From Ancylomarina sp. DW003 (GTDB taxonomy: Bacteria > Bacteroidota > Bacteroidia > Bacteroidales > Marinifilaceae): 64,000 nucleotides of DNA. The stretch is from NCBI RefSeq assembly GCF_029029505.1, contig NZ_JAKJSD010000017.1, forward strand, positions 30,391 to 94,390. Reading direction: 5' to 3'. The notes under the pieces are model-generated. The model had not been told where the DNA came from. It ran no database searches and was given only the letters and a program-made list of their open reading frames with translations. Both the position numbers and the translations under genes were made by a program. The first letter of the stretch is position 1. Each line of letters starts with the position of its first letter. Positions 45,628 to 52,815 of the stretch are shown one piece after another.

Positions 45628-46635
45628 ATGCTGTTTGGTTATAAATATATGCGCGATAAAATAGATTCTCTACAGATTTTTGTGAATCATACAGTACTTG
45701 AAGTGTTGTGTAAAGCCGATAAAGCAAAACCATTCAGTATAGATTTATTTCATCCTCAATTCAAACAGATGGTAATAGATATTAGTGATGATCATATTTT
45801 TACTCCGATTCAAAATTCATATGAAATATGTAAGGGTTTGCCAAAGAGTCAATTAAGGGTTCTTGAGAAAGCTGTTCGAGTAAATAATCAAATTGAGAAG
45901 CTTTGTAATGGTGAATTGGAGCCAGTAACCTTTGATGATTTAAAAGCTATTAATGAAGACTTAAGAGATAACCTGTATAAGTTTAATAAGTGTTTATTTG
46001 AGAATGTATTAGGATTAAAACCATTTTATTCAAAGTATAGGCATATAGATGAGCATTACAGGCTTTTCAGTAAGCATAATCGATTTAACCGTTGTCCTGC
46101 TTGTGGTCTAAAAAGAATGTTAAAGCCAGAAGAAGTTGATTTTGATAATAAAGCTAAACGTGAAGCCTACGACCATTATTTCAATAAGGCTAGATATCCC
46201 TTTTCAGTTGTGAATTTCTTGAATTTAGTCCCTCTGTGTGATGATTGTAACTCAAAATATAAAACTCAGAGAGACATCATAAATGATAAAGAAGGCAGAG
46301 TAAAAGCTTTCTTTCCTTTTAGCGATATCCCTCATAAAGAGATTTCAGTAAAGGTTGATGTTATTAATGAAGAGTTTAAAAATGCTAAGGTTGAATTAGT
46401 ATGTAATGGAAAACAAAAAGAAGTTGATACATGGGATAGAGTTTTTAGTGTTGCAAGTAGATATGAATCATATTTTGAAGGAGAGGATTGCAATGCAGCA
46501 ATATCTGAAGCTTATGATTATTGTCAACTATCGGGTAAAGAAAAATATGTGAAATTGCTATCCAATAATCTGTTTGCCAATGAAAATTTTTTAAAAATAC
46601 CTTTGATTGAAGAAATAATTGAGGACGATTCTTAA
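45628..46635 (+). CDS. HNH endonuclease of the hsdMS-ATPase operon (PtuB-like)
   Basis: This 335-aa protein has a zinc-stabilised HNH core. Cys 156 and Cys 159 (CPACG) and Cys 204 and Cys 207 (CDDCNSKYK) form the zinc site, and Asp-His at 182-183 in YDHYF supplies the catalytic His. FLNLVPLCDDCN fits the HNH consensus. The N-terminal 145 residues and the C-terminus are unrecognised. It starts 6 bp after the ATPase stop and is the last gene of the operon. I infer that it is the DNA-cutting effector, its activity gated by the ATPase and by HsdS-directed methylation. Confidence 0.85.
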   Translation: MLFGYKYMRDKIDSLQIFVNHTVLEVLCKADKAKPFSIDLFHPQFKQMVIDISDDHIFTPIQNSYEICKGLPKSQLRVLEKAVRVNNQIEKLCNGELEPVTFDDLKAINEDLRDNLYKFNKCLFENVLGLKPFYSKYRHIDEHYRLFSKHNRFNRCPACGLKRMLKPEEVDFDNKAKREAYDHYFNKARYPFSVVNFLNLVPLCDDCNSKYKTQRDIINDKEGRVKAFFPFSDIPHKEISVKVDVINEEFKNAKVELVCNGKQKEVDTWDRVFSVASRYESYFEGEDCNAAISEAYDYCQLSGKEKYVKLLSNNLFANENFLKIPLIEEIIEDDS

Positions 46636-46773
46636 TTGGATACTTTAAACTCTCCAAGTCAATTTATGCACTTCAGACTCACTATTGTTTCCAAAAAAAT
46701 GGTCATGTGGTTTTAGAATTAGCACTTTACACGTATATCAAAAAATAAATCTTTACTATATTGACTTATATAT

Positions 46774-46806
46774 AAGCCCCACATTACAGTTCGGAATGTG
46801 GGGCTT
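46774..46806. terminator. Hairpin between the HNH operon and the convergent minus-strand gene
   Basis: AAGCCCCACATT and AATGTGGGGCTT form a perfect 12-bp stem with a 9-base loop. U-runs are weak on both sides, but its place between convergent genes supports termination. Confidence 0.7.
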
Positions 46807-46811
46807 AATGT

Positions 46812-47696
46812 TTAATAATCAATTGTAGAGGTATATTGAGCTTTATTATTAATGTAAAGACCTAAATTTACAAACTTACCATTAGTTGTTTTATATGGCG
46901 TCCCAATAGCTAAAATTTCAGCTTCTTCATAAATCGCATCTGCTATTTTTTGGTCTGGTGTATAAACTCTTGGTATAATGATTGGATTGTCAGGTTCAGC
47001 CTTGCAACACTGTATTTCGTATGTTTTTGTTTTGAACTTTGGCTGATCTCTCGGACATAGGAAAATCGCAACTGGATGCTTAGGCATACTTTTTTTCATT
47101 GCGAGATCTTCAATATTTTCATAGAAAAAACTGGACCATCTAATGGTTCTTGTTTCCATTACAATTTCTACATATTTCCTAAAATCTTTTCTTTCTTGAT
47201 CATCTAAACTAAAATAAAGTTTAGCAAGCGCGGTCGCAGTAGTTAAATACGGCAAAGCTACTTGATTACCTGTTAAAGGTCTTCGACCTATTTTAGATGT
47301 TTCTGAATTGCTTGATTTCTTATCAGGTTTTTCTTCACCAATTTCATCTTTAATTTGTTTAATAGAAATACGAAACTTTCCGTTAGCATTCAATGTAAAT
47401 ACATCTTGACCATTGTTTAATGCTTTGGAATTTTTTAAAATCTCTGTAATCGCTCCAACTATGGAATTAGGACATTCTTTGTCGTGTTCAGCTTTAGGGT
47501 GTAATCTAAAGTATGTAGGTATTCTAACCTCACCACCTGATCCAATTTTTCTGGAATGTTCACTAGTATATGTCATTTTAGCTTGACATTCTGGGCATTC
47601 CAAATATTCTCGATCGGAGTTTTTAACTTCAAAAGTTTTGATGTTTTTTTTATTAAGAGTATGGTAGCATTCTTTAAGTTTAATTCCTTTGCTCAT
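46812..47696 (-). CDS. Hypothetical protein with N-terminal zinc-ribbon-like motif
   Basis: This 294-aa protein begins with a putative metal site: CPECQAKM (Cys pair), followed about 30 residues later by HPKAEHDKECPNS (His/Cys). This arrangement recalls the zinc-binding head of nucleic-acid-handling proteins such as CoiA-like or DUF-type nucleases. The rest (about 90-294) is mixed alpha/beta with VAIFLCPRDQPK and no motif I can name. It is convergent with the HNH operon. A 19-bp tandem repeat and a hairpin lie in its upstream region. Its function is unknown. Confidence 0.6.
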   Translation of the reverse strand: MSKGIKLKECYHTLNKKNIKTFEVKNSDREYLECPECQAKMTYTSEHSRKIGSGGEVRIPTYFRLHPKAEHDKECPNSIVGAITEILKNSKALNNGQDVFTLNANGKFRISIKQIKDEIGEEKPDKKSSNSETSKIGRRPLTGNQVALPYLTTATALAKLYFSLDDQERKDFRKYVEIVMETRTIRWSSFFYENIEDLAMKKSMPKHPVAIFLCPRDQPKFKTKTYEIQCCKAEPDNPIIIPRVYTPDQKIADAIYEEAEILAIGTPYKTTNGKFVNLGLYINNKAQYTSTIDY

Positions 47697-47738
47697 ATTA
47701 TTTATTGATTGTATAAATAGTTGTGTTTTTGATATTAA

Positions 47739-47774
47739 AAAACCTGTCAGGTATTCATCTCCTGACAGGTTTCT
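47739..47774. terminator. Hairpin terminator after the small Cys-rich gene
   Basis: AAACCTGTCAGG and CCTGACAGGTTT form a perfect 12-bp stem, upstream of the 294-aa gene and downstream of the 68-aa gene on the minus strand. A-rich sequence on its left serves as the minus-strand U-run. Confidence 0.7.
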
Positions 47775-47781
47775 TTATTTA

Positions 47782-47830
47782 ACCTGACAGAGTGATCTCC
47801 ACCTGACAGAGTGATCTCCACCTGTCAGCG
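47782..47830. repeat. Two 19-bp tandem repeats plus a partial third
   Basis: ACCTGACAGAGTGATCTCC occurs at 47782-47800 and again at 47801-47819, followed by a diverged third start, ACCTGTCAGCG. The CCTGACAG core is the same as in the adjacent hairpin arms. It may be an operator array or a by-product of hairpin duplication. Confidence 0.85.
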
Positions 47831-47839
47831 TTAATCTCA

Positions 47840-48046
47840 TCAGCCAGTATGACAAGCATTGCAGCAATAATAGCAACCATTAGATTGACTATAGCTTTTC
47901 TTTGCTTCTCTTACTGCATCTTGGCAATTGTCAAAATTTCCAAGATATTTTCTATTTTCTGATTCAGGCATCCATGAACAGCCTGATTTGTGCACTTCAT
48001 GATCTCCATTAGTCTGTGCATTTTTATTTACATAGTAATATGCCAT
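47840..48046 (-). CDS. Small Cys/His-rich protein, unknown function
   Basis: This 68-aa protein has HEVHKSGCSWMP near the start, a central YLGNFDNCQDAVREAKK and a terminal GCYYCCNACHTG. The spaced Cys and His residues suggest a small zinc-binding fold. I have the impression of similar proteins in many bacteria near defence genes, but cannot confirm this without a search. It is on the minus strand, followed by a hairpin terminator. Confidence 0.65.
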   Translation of the reverse strand: MAYYYVNKNAQTNGDHEVHKSGCSWMPESENRKYLGNFDNCQDAVREAKKSYSQSNGCYYCCNACHTG

Positions 48047-48128
48047 GCTTTTAAAGTATTATTAGATGTTTTTATCTATGTTTAAAGGTCTAGACAATCA
48101 ACCTTCTAATAAAAAAAGTAAAATCATT

Positions 48129-48302
48129 CTACTTTTCTTTCCGAACGCCTTTAAACGGAGTTCCATCTTGCTTTACGTCCATAAAACGCCCGGTTTCTGT
48201 ATCTCTTTTGACATACTGTTCCGTTTTAGGATTATAAGTCTGAGATCTTTTCCGAACAGCTCCATTTCTGTGTCCATCACCTTTAGGCGGGTTTGTAGCC
48301 AT
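48129..48302 (-). CDS. Small basic conserved protein, unknown function
   Basis: ATG 48302 gives a 57-aa protein, MATNPPKGDGHRNGAVRKRS continuing to TGRFMDVKQDGTPFKGVRKE. It is basic and probably lacks a stable core. The longer upstream frame starts with a lysine-rich stretch unlike the rest and is less likely. Sequences of this type (NPxTxxxxKRDxxTGRFMDVK) are widespread small proteins, to my memory, with no assigned function. Confidence 0.65.
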   Translation of the reverse strand: MATNPPKGDGHRNGAVRKRSQTYNPKTEQYVKRDTETGRFMDVKQDGTPFKGVRKEK

Positions 48303-48846
48303 ATTATAAAATTTACGGTTTTTATAAGAGAAGTAGCTTACTTCAAGCAATCGTGATTTCTTTTTTACTTTCAATCAAAAATGATATTTTTGCATTGCTA
48401 AAAAACAAAAGTCATAAATGACTAAACAGCAGACCAACACAATTTATTCGGTCTGCTGTCATTTTCCAAACACCTTGCCACAAATCGATTATATAGATCT
48501 ATAATCTCAATAAATTGTTAAATATTGCATTTCTAGTGCTGAATATAAGTTTTGCGTTGATCTTGAGCTTTCACACCTAATATCATTATTATGAACATAT
48601 GTCAGATATTGGCAGGATTTGTATGACTTGTTGGCATTATGTAAATATAAATACCTTTAAGTGTTTTATTATTAGTAGTTCGTGAAATCCCTCTGTCTGG
48701 ATGAAGTGCTCATCTATCTAATTTAGAGTTGAATAAAATTATCAATCCTTTTGACGATATGAGGAACAAAGCTTAACTTAGACTTGAACAGTGTATAACC
48801 ATAAAATGAATATCACACACTTTTTTTAGATACTGACGGATTAACA
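48303..48846 (+). other. Gap of 544 bp with a promoter-like box and a hairpin
   Basis: TATTTTTG (48385-48392) fits TAnnTTTG, with TTTT about 20 bases upstream. About 35 bases further, ACAGCAGACC (48426-48435) pairs with GGTCTGCTGT (48450-48459), followed by CATTTT. Together they could make a very short transcript. The remaining 380 bases are AT-rich with no gene I can support. Confidence 0.35.
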
Positions 48847-49572
48847 ATGGACATTGGGAAATATATTGGTGAGAATCTCATGCTGTGGATGATTATTGGC
48901 ATAATTATCCTTTTAGTCTTTATGCCTTTATTGAGAAGGTTTAGAAATTTAAAATTGCTCAAGACGGTTACATCTTTAACTCGAGGAACGAAAACAGAAA
49001 GAAATTTAGTCTTAAAATTATTGAAACATGGAATACCTGCCCAAACCATATTTCACGACTTATGCTTAAAAAGGTCTAATGATAAATTTTCTCAAATTGA
49101 TGTGGCCCTTGCCACAACTGAGGGGATAATTGTATTTGAAGTAAAAGATTACAGTGGTTGGATTTTTGGGAATGGTAATTATTCTCATTGGACAAAAGTT
49201 CTGGCATACGGTAAAAGGAAATACCGATTTTATAATCCAATTAAGCAAAACAAAAATCATATTGAAACTTTGCGAAAGCAACTCGTACAATTTGAAAACA
49301 TCCCCTTTTATTCAATAATAGTTTTTTATGGAGATTGTGAACTCAAAGAAATTAATTACGTTCCCCAAGGAACATACTTAGTAAAACCGAATCGGATATT
49401 TGAAGTATTGAAACTTATTCGGGAAAACAATGATCCGGCACCATATACAAATAAGAGTGAAATTGTGAATGTATTAGAACAGGCGGTGATAAATGGAGAG
49501 GAGCTAGAGACTCAGGAAAAGCATGTGGAAGATATACATGATATGGTGGGCAAGCATCGAATATTTGATTGA
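48847..49572 (+). CDS. NERD (nuclease-related) domain protein with membrane anchor
   Basis: This 241-aa protein has an N-terminal transmembrane helix (LMLWMIIGIIILLVFMPLL). The NERD domain follows: FSQIDVALATTEGIIVFEVKDYSGWIFG carries the Asp and Glu-x-Lys residues of a PD-(D/E)xK-type fold, and FYNPIKQNKNHIETL follows. NERD proteins are thought to act on DNA or in phage resistance and plasmid functions. It lies alone on the plus strand in the island, and an imperfect hairpin (AGCCGTAG/CTACGGCT) follows it. Confidence 0.85.
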   Translation: MDIGKYIGENLMLWMIIGIIILLVFMPLLRRFRNLKLLKTVTSLTRGTKTERNLVLKLLKHGIPAQTIFHDLCLKRSNDKFSQIDVALATTEGIIVFEVKDYSGWIFGNGNYSHWTKVLAYGKRKYRFYNPIKQNKNHIETLRKQLVQFENIPFYSIIVFYGDCELKEINYVPQGTYLVKPNRIFEVLKLIRENNDPAPYTNKSEIVNVLEQAVINGEELETQEKHVEDIHDMVGKHRIFD

Positions 49573-49632
49573 AAACTATTAACCTCATTGGAAAGCTCCT
49601 TGTTCCAATTACTTGAAATAGGGGATATGTAC

Positions 49633-49654
49633 AGCCGTAGCGTGAACTACGGCT
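49633..49654. terminator. Hairpin between the NERD and DUF3859-like genes
   Basis: AGCCGTAG and CTACGGCT form an 8-bp stem with a 6-base loop between convergent genes. There is no strong U-run. Confidence 0.45.
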
Positions 49655-49670
49655 CATCTTAATTCACCCC

Positions 49671-50108
49671 TTAGGATTCTCCCCACTCCTTCAAATAAAA
49701 CGATTGACTAGCCAAAACTTTGCCCTCATGGATAACTTCAAAAATCCATTCACCAAACTTAATCTCCCAGTCAAACTCTAAAGTATAGAAATCAAATCCC
49801 AGCTCATCACTCCATTCATCTTTAGCCTCTACGATTTCAGTAAACGCTTCATTATTTGCTGGATTGATCATCTGAGGGTGCTTGATTCTACATTCAAATT
49901 CAACAAGGTCAGCTACTTCCGTATCTGTTTCAAATCGGTAACTAATCCCAAAACTCAAACCAGTTTTCGGATAAATGACATCTGTTCTTTCTATGAACGC
50001 CATATCATCAGAATGCAAAAAATACCCTGTCGAACTTTCTTGAACAATATCTTTAGTCGTATTCCCAATCGCTTGGCAAATACCATAATCAACAATCTCT
50101 ATATTCAT
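49671..50108 (-). CDS. DUF3859-like protein
   Basis: This 145-aa acidic cytoplasmic protein has a beta-rich pattern: VDYGICQAIGN, GLSFGISYRFE, CRIKHPQMINPANNEAF, TLEFDWEIKFGEWIFEVIHEGKVLASQSF. Together these resemble the immunoglobulin-like DUF3859 family (remembered consensus: hP.ihdP..g......GeW.f.v...gk.l...F). Its function is unknown. It is a single gene on the minus strand, ending convergently with the NERD gene. Confidence 0.65.
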   Translation of the reverse strand: MNIEIVDYGICQAIGNTTKDIVQESSTGYFLHSDDMAFIERTDVIYPKTGLSFGISYRFETDTEVADLVEFECRIKHPQMINPANNEAFTEIVEAKDEWSDELGFDFYTLEFDWEIKFGEWIFEVIHEGKVLASQSFYLKEWGES

Positions 50109-50320
50109 GATTTATTTTATTAATGCTTGAAACTCCCACGAAGAGAGAAAGGTACTTACACATACATTCTAACCTAAAAGCTTTGTAAATAAGATTTGCA
50201 AAACAGAGTAGATGAGGCGTAATTCAAAGACCTCAAAGCTACTTTTTTTTAATAAAAATTAGGAGCCTTACTTAGCTTATTTGCAGAATTAAATGAGATT
50301 CAATACCATTGGATTTTCAC

Positions 50321-50464
50321 CTTGGCTTGCTGCGAAAATTGTTTAGGGTTTTAAAAATCTTTGTAGCTGCTCCATTTTTTTTAGTCTCTCCTTTAGGGGA
50401 GATATAGAGGGGTGTGCTTTTATGAGATTTTCGGGGTCTCACTTTTTTTGTTGAGGCTCCGAAT
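50321..50464 (+). repeat. Dispersed intergenic repeat, copy A
   Basis: A stretch with TTGCTGCGAAAA, GTAGCTGCTCC and, at 50437-50464, TCTCACTTTTTTTGTTGAGG followed by CTCCGAAT. The same order of phrases recurs at 63281-63475, and part of the element near 61566. The last 28 bases are identical between the two full copies. The gap 50109-50594 also holds the HipB-like operators. Confidence 0.75.
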
Positions 50465-50475
50465 GAATTTGAAAC

Positions 50476-50574
50476 TATACCCGAAAAGGTATAAATGACA
50501 CTCTTGAATATGATTTTATACCCGATGAGGTATAATTAAGCTAAATATTGTATATTTATACCCGATAAGGTATA
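50476..50574. promoter_or_regulatory. Three operator copies upstream of the split HipA operon
   Basis: TATACCCGAAAAGGTATA (50476-50493), TATACCCGATGAGGTATA (50517-50534) and TATACCCGATAAGGTATA (50557-50574) are inverted repeats TATACC-N6-GGTATA. They are spaced 41 and 40 bases, about four helical turns. E. coli HipB binds TATCC-N8-GGATA sites, so these are very probably the autorepression operators of the HipB-like gene 21 bases downstream. Confidence 0.88.
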
Positions 50575-50594
50575 CTTATATAAATATTGCAAAC

Positions 50595-50798
50595 ATGTCA
50601 CTACCCATATTCATAAAAGGAAAAAGAAAGTTATTGAACCTTACTCAACAAGATCTGGCTGATAAAGCAGGCGTTGGTATTAGGTTTATACGTGATTTAG
50701 AACAGGGCAAACTCACATTGAGAATGGATAAAGTCAATCAGGTTCTAAATTTGTTTGGTCAGGAACTAGGTCCGGTATCTTTAAATAAAAACAGCTAA
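50595..50798 (+). CDS. hipB: HipB-like antitoxin / XRE-family regulator
   Basis: This 67-aa DNA-binding protein has a lambda-type HTH: KLLNLTQQDLADKAGVGIRFIRDLEQGK, then TLRMDKVNQVLNLFGQEL, the typical end of HipB proteins. It is shorter than E. coli HipB and lacks a long C-terminal tail. It is encoded first in a three-gene operon with split HipA parts and preceded by three palindromic operators, so it probably autorepresses. Confidence 0.88.
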   Translation: MSLPIFIKGKRKLLNLTQQDLADKAGVGIRFIRDLEQGKLTLRMDKVNQVLNLFGQELGPVSLNKNS

Positions 50799-50801
50799 GC
50801 C

Positions 50802-51128
50802 ATGCGAAAAGCAAAAGTTTACATGCACGATCAATGGGCAGGAACTCTATTTGAAAATGAAGAGGGGTTTATGTTTGCTTATGAAGAAGCCTTTCTTCAA
50901 ACTAAAAATCCAGAGCCCATTAGTCTAACATTACCACTCAGCACAAAGGCCTACCAGAGTGCCACAATGTTTCCTTTTTTCGATGGTCTTATTCCCGAAG
51001 GATGGCTACTCGATATCGCAGAGAAAAACTGGAAAATTCGTGAAACAGATCGAATGGGACTTTTAATGGCTTGCTGCAAAGACTGCATTGGAGCTGTTAG
51101 CATCATCGCCGAACCCGACAACCAATAA
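50802..51128 (+). CDS. hipS: HipA N-terminal subdomain protein (HipS-like)
   Basis: This 108-aa protein equals the N-terminal subdomain of HipA (HipA-N1: VYMHDQWAGTLFENEEGFMFAY, then LTLPLSTKAYQSATMFPFFDGLIPEGWLLDI). The kinase part is encoded separately downstream. In the HipBST system the HipS protein is the antitoxin that neutralises the HipT kinase, while HipB boosts it and represses transcription. The layout hipB-hipS-hipT matches. The gene starts 3 bases after hipB ends. Confidence 0.82.
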   Translation: MRKAKVYMHDQWAGTLFENEEGFMFAYEEAFLQTKNPEPISLTLPLSTKAYQSATMFPFFDGLIPEGWLLDIAEKNWKIRETDRMGLLMACCKDCIGAVSIIAEPDNQ

Positions 51129-51153
51129 CGATAAAATACTTCCTTAATAGTTC

Positions 51154-51173
51154 CCTGAGCGGAGTCGAAGGGT
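51154..51173. repeat. REP-like palindromic phrase between hipS and hipT
   Basis: CCCTGAGCGGAGTCGAAGGG is an imperfect palindrome. It is nearly the same as the one at 36084-36103 and belongs to a short dispersed repeat found in non-coding gaps of the window. Confidence 0.75.
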
Positions 51174-51205
51174 AAAAATGGATCAACAACCAACAACAGT
51201 ACAAC

Positions 51206-52159
51206 ATGAATACCACCTGTCTATATTGTTACAAACCTTTGAAAGAAGGACAAATTGATTTTCATCCAGCATGCTGTAAGAAAATATTCAATTCCAAAGA
51301 GGTGCCTGAACTGGACTACTCCGAAGATCAAATGTTGGAACTTGCCGATAAGGTTATCAAAAGCCAGATTGCTGTAACAGGAGTTCAACCCAAACTATCT
51401 TTGGAAATTGCTAAGAATCCCGAAGATCAAAAAGAAAGGCGTTTTACAATTGTGGGTTTATGGGGAGCTTATATCTTAAAACCACCAACAAAACAATTTC
51501 CGAATCTGCCCGAATTGGAAGATCTTACAATGAATATGGCGACCCTTTCAAAAATTGCCACAGTGCCTCATTCTCTAATTCGTTTAAGTAATGACAAACT
51601 TGCCTATATCACTAAGAGGATCGATCGTGTAAAAGGAAAGAAAATTCATATGGAAGATATGTGCCAATTGACCGAGAGATTAACGGAGTTTAAATATAGG
51701 GGATCCTATGAGCAAATAGGAAAAGCAATTCAGAAATATTCAAGCAATCCCGGTTTTGATCTGATTAATTTCTTTGAACAAGTTTTATTTTCCTTTTTAA
51801 CAGGAAATGCCGACATGCATCTTAAGAACTTTTCATTGATTAATAACCCGAGATTAGGTTATGTATTGACACCAGCATACGATATGCTTTCAACAGCACT
51901 TGTAATGGAGGGTGATGATGAAGATTTAGCCCTAACACTCAATGCAAAAAAGAAGAAGATTAAACGTAAAGATTTCATCTCTGCCTTTGACCTGTTTGAA
52001 ATACCAGAGAAAACTCAAAATAATGTTTTCTCAAAATTCCAGAAAACTATCCCTTCTTGGTTCGAAATGATTGAAGTGAGTTTCCTACCTTCAGAAATGA
52101 AAGTAGCTTATGTTGAGTTAATACAAGATCGTGCCAATCGCTTAGATCTAAAGATATAA
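51206..52159 (+). CDS. hipT: HipT-like serine/threonine kinase toxin (HipA C-terminal)
   Basis: This is the kinase part of a split HipA. The 317-aa protein begins with a Cys-rich segment (CLYCYKP...HPACCKK) that may bind metal. The Gly-rich ATP/autophosphorylation loop follows (VTGVQPKLSLEI). The catalytic loop is NADMHLKN at residues 201-208, and the Mg-binding AYDM segment follows. In HipBST the kinase inactivates tryptophanyl-tRNA synthetase; the target here is not known. It is separated from hipS by 77 bp containing a REP-like palindrome, and a strong terminator follows. Confidence 0.85.
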   Translation: MNTTCLYCYKPLKEGQIDFHPACCKKIFNSKEVPELDYSEDQMLELADKVIKSQIAVTGVQPKLSLEIAKNPEDQKERRFTIVGLWGAYILKPPTKQFPNLPELEDLTMNMATLSKIATVPHSLIRLSNDKLAYITKRIDRVKGKKIHMEDMCQLTERLTEFKYRGSYEQIGKAIQKYSSNPGFDLINFFEQVLFSFLTGNADMHLKNFSLINNPRLGYVLTPAYDMLSTALVMEGDDEDLALTLNAKKKKIKRKDFISAFDLFEIPEKTQNNVFSKFQKTIPSWFEMIEVSFLPSEMKVAYVELIQDRANRLDLKI

Positions 52160-52167
52160 ACTAGACT

Positions 52168-52207
52168 CCAGAACTTTTATAAGAATAAGTTCTGGACCTT
52201 TTTTTAT
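52168..52207 (+). terminator. Terminator of the hipBST-like operon
   Basis: CCAGAACTT and AAGTTCTGG form a hairpin, followed by ACC and a T-run. Confidence 0.9.
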
Positions 52208-52290
52208 TCTGTTAACGAATCTTAAAAAAAGATGGAATTCTCTTAATTAATTTGTTCTTAATTTTCATTCTTTTACATTTGTTTCCATAA

Positions 52291-52599
52291 ATGAGATATT
52301 TAGCCATCATATTAACCGTCTACTCACTACTTTTAACAGTGGTTCCTTGTACCGATGTTCATGACATTAAGCAAGGATCTTCTGATATGGAGTTAGTGCA
52401 ATCTGCCGATAATATGAATGATATCCACCTGGATATTTGCTCTCCATTTTGCGCTTGTGCATGTTGTCAAACTTTAGCTGAAGTTTATTCCTATGACTTT
52501 GACTTTACAACTAATGCTCAAAATACCAAACAAGCAACATTAACTATCAATTTATTAGAAACCGATCTTCCCGATTGGTTACAACCCCCTATTGTTTAA
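52291..52599 (+). CDS. Small exported Cys-rich protein beside the metal-efflux operon
   Basis: This 102-aa protein has an N-terminal signal peptide-like helix (LAIILTVYSLLLTVVPC). A metal-binding-like cluster, HLDICSPFCACACCQ, follows near residues 49-63. Similar small proteins upstream of CzcA pumps in Bacteroidota are annotated, to my memory, as DUF6660. It probably binds or senses heavy metal in the periplasm (inference). It is 216 bp upstream of the RND pump. Confidence 0.65.
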   Translation: MRYLAIILTVYSLLLTVVPCTDVHDIKQGSSDMELVQSADNMNDIHLDICSPFCACACCQTLAEVYSYDFDFTTNAQNTKQATLTINLLETDLPDWLQPPIV

Positions 52600-52815
52600 G
52601 TCAGATATTGATTCTTTGAATCAATAGTCTACTGCTGTCCTTCTTGCGGTATAGTGAGTTGTATCTATTTGGTATTTACCATGTAGGATGCAATGACATG
52701 CCAATTATTCGAATTTTAAGCGATTGGTATGTTCAGTTCGATTGAATTCTCTTAGCCCTAAACCTCATTAGGACAGCAAATTTCATTCTTATTATCTGAC
52801 TTAAACGAAATTCCA

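Noticed and set aside
47782..47830. Short tandem repeats as a possible CRISPR array
   Set aside because: The repeats abut with no spacers between them, there are only two exact copies, and no cas genes are in the window.
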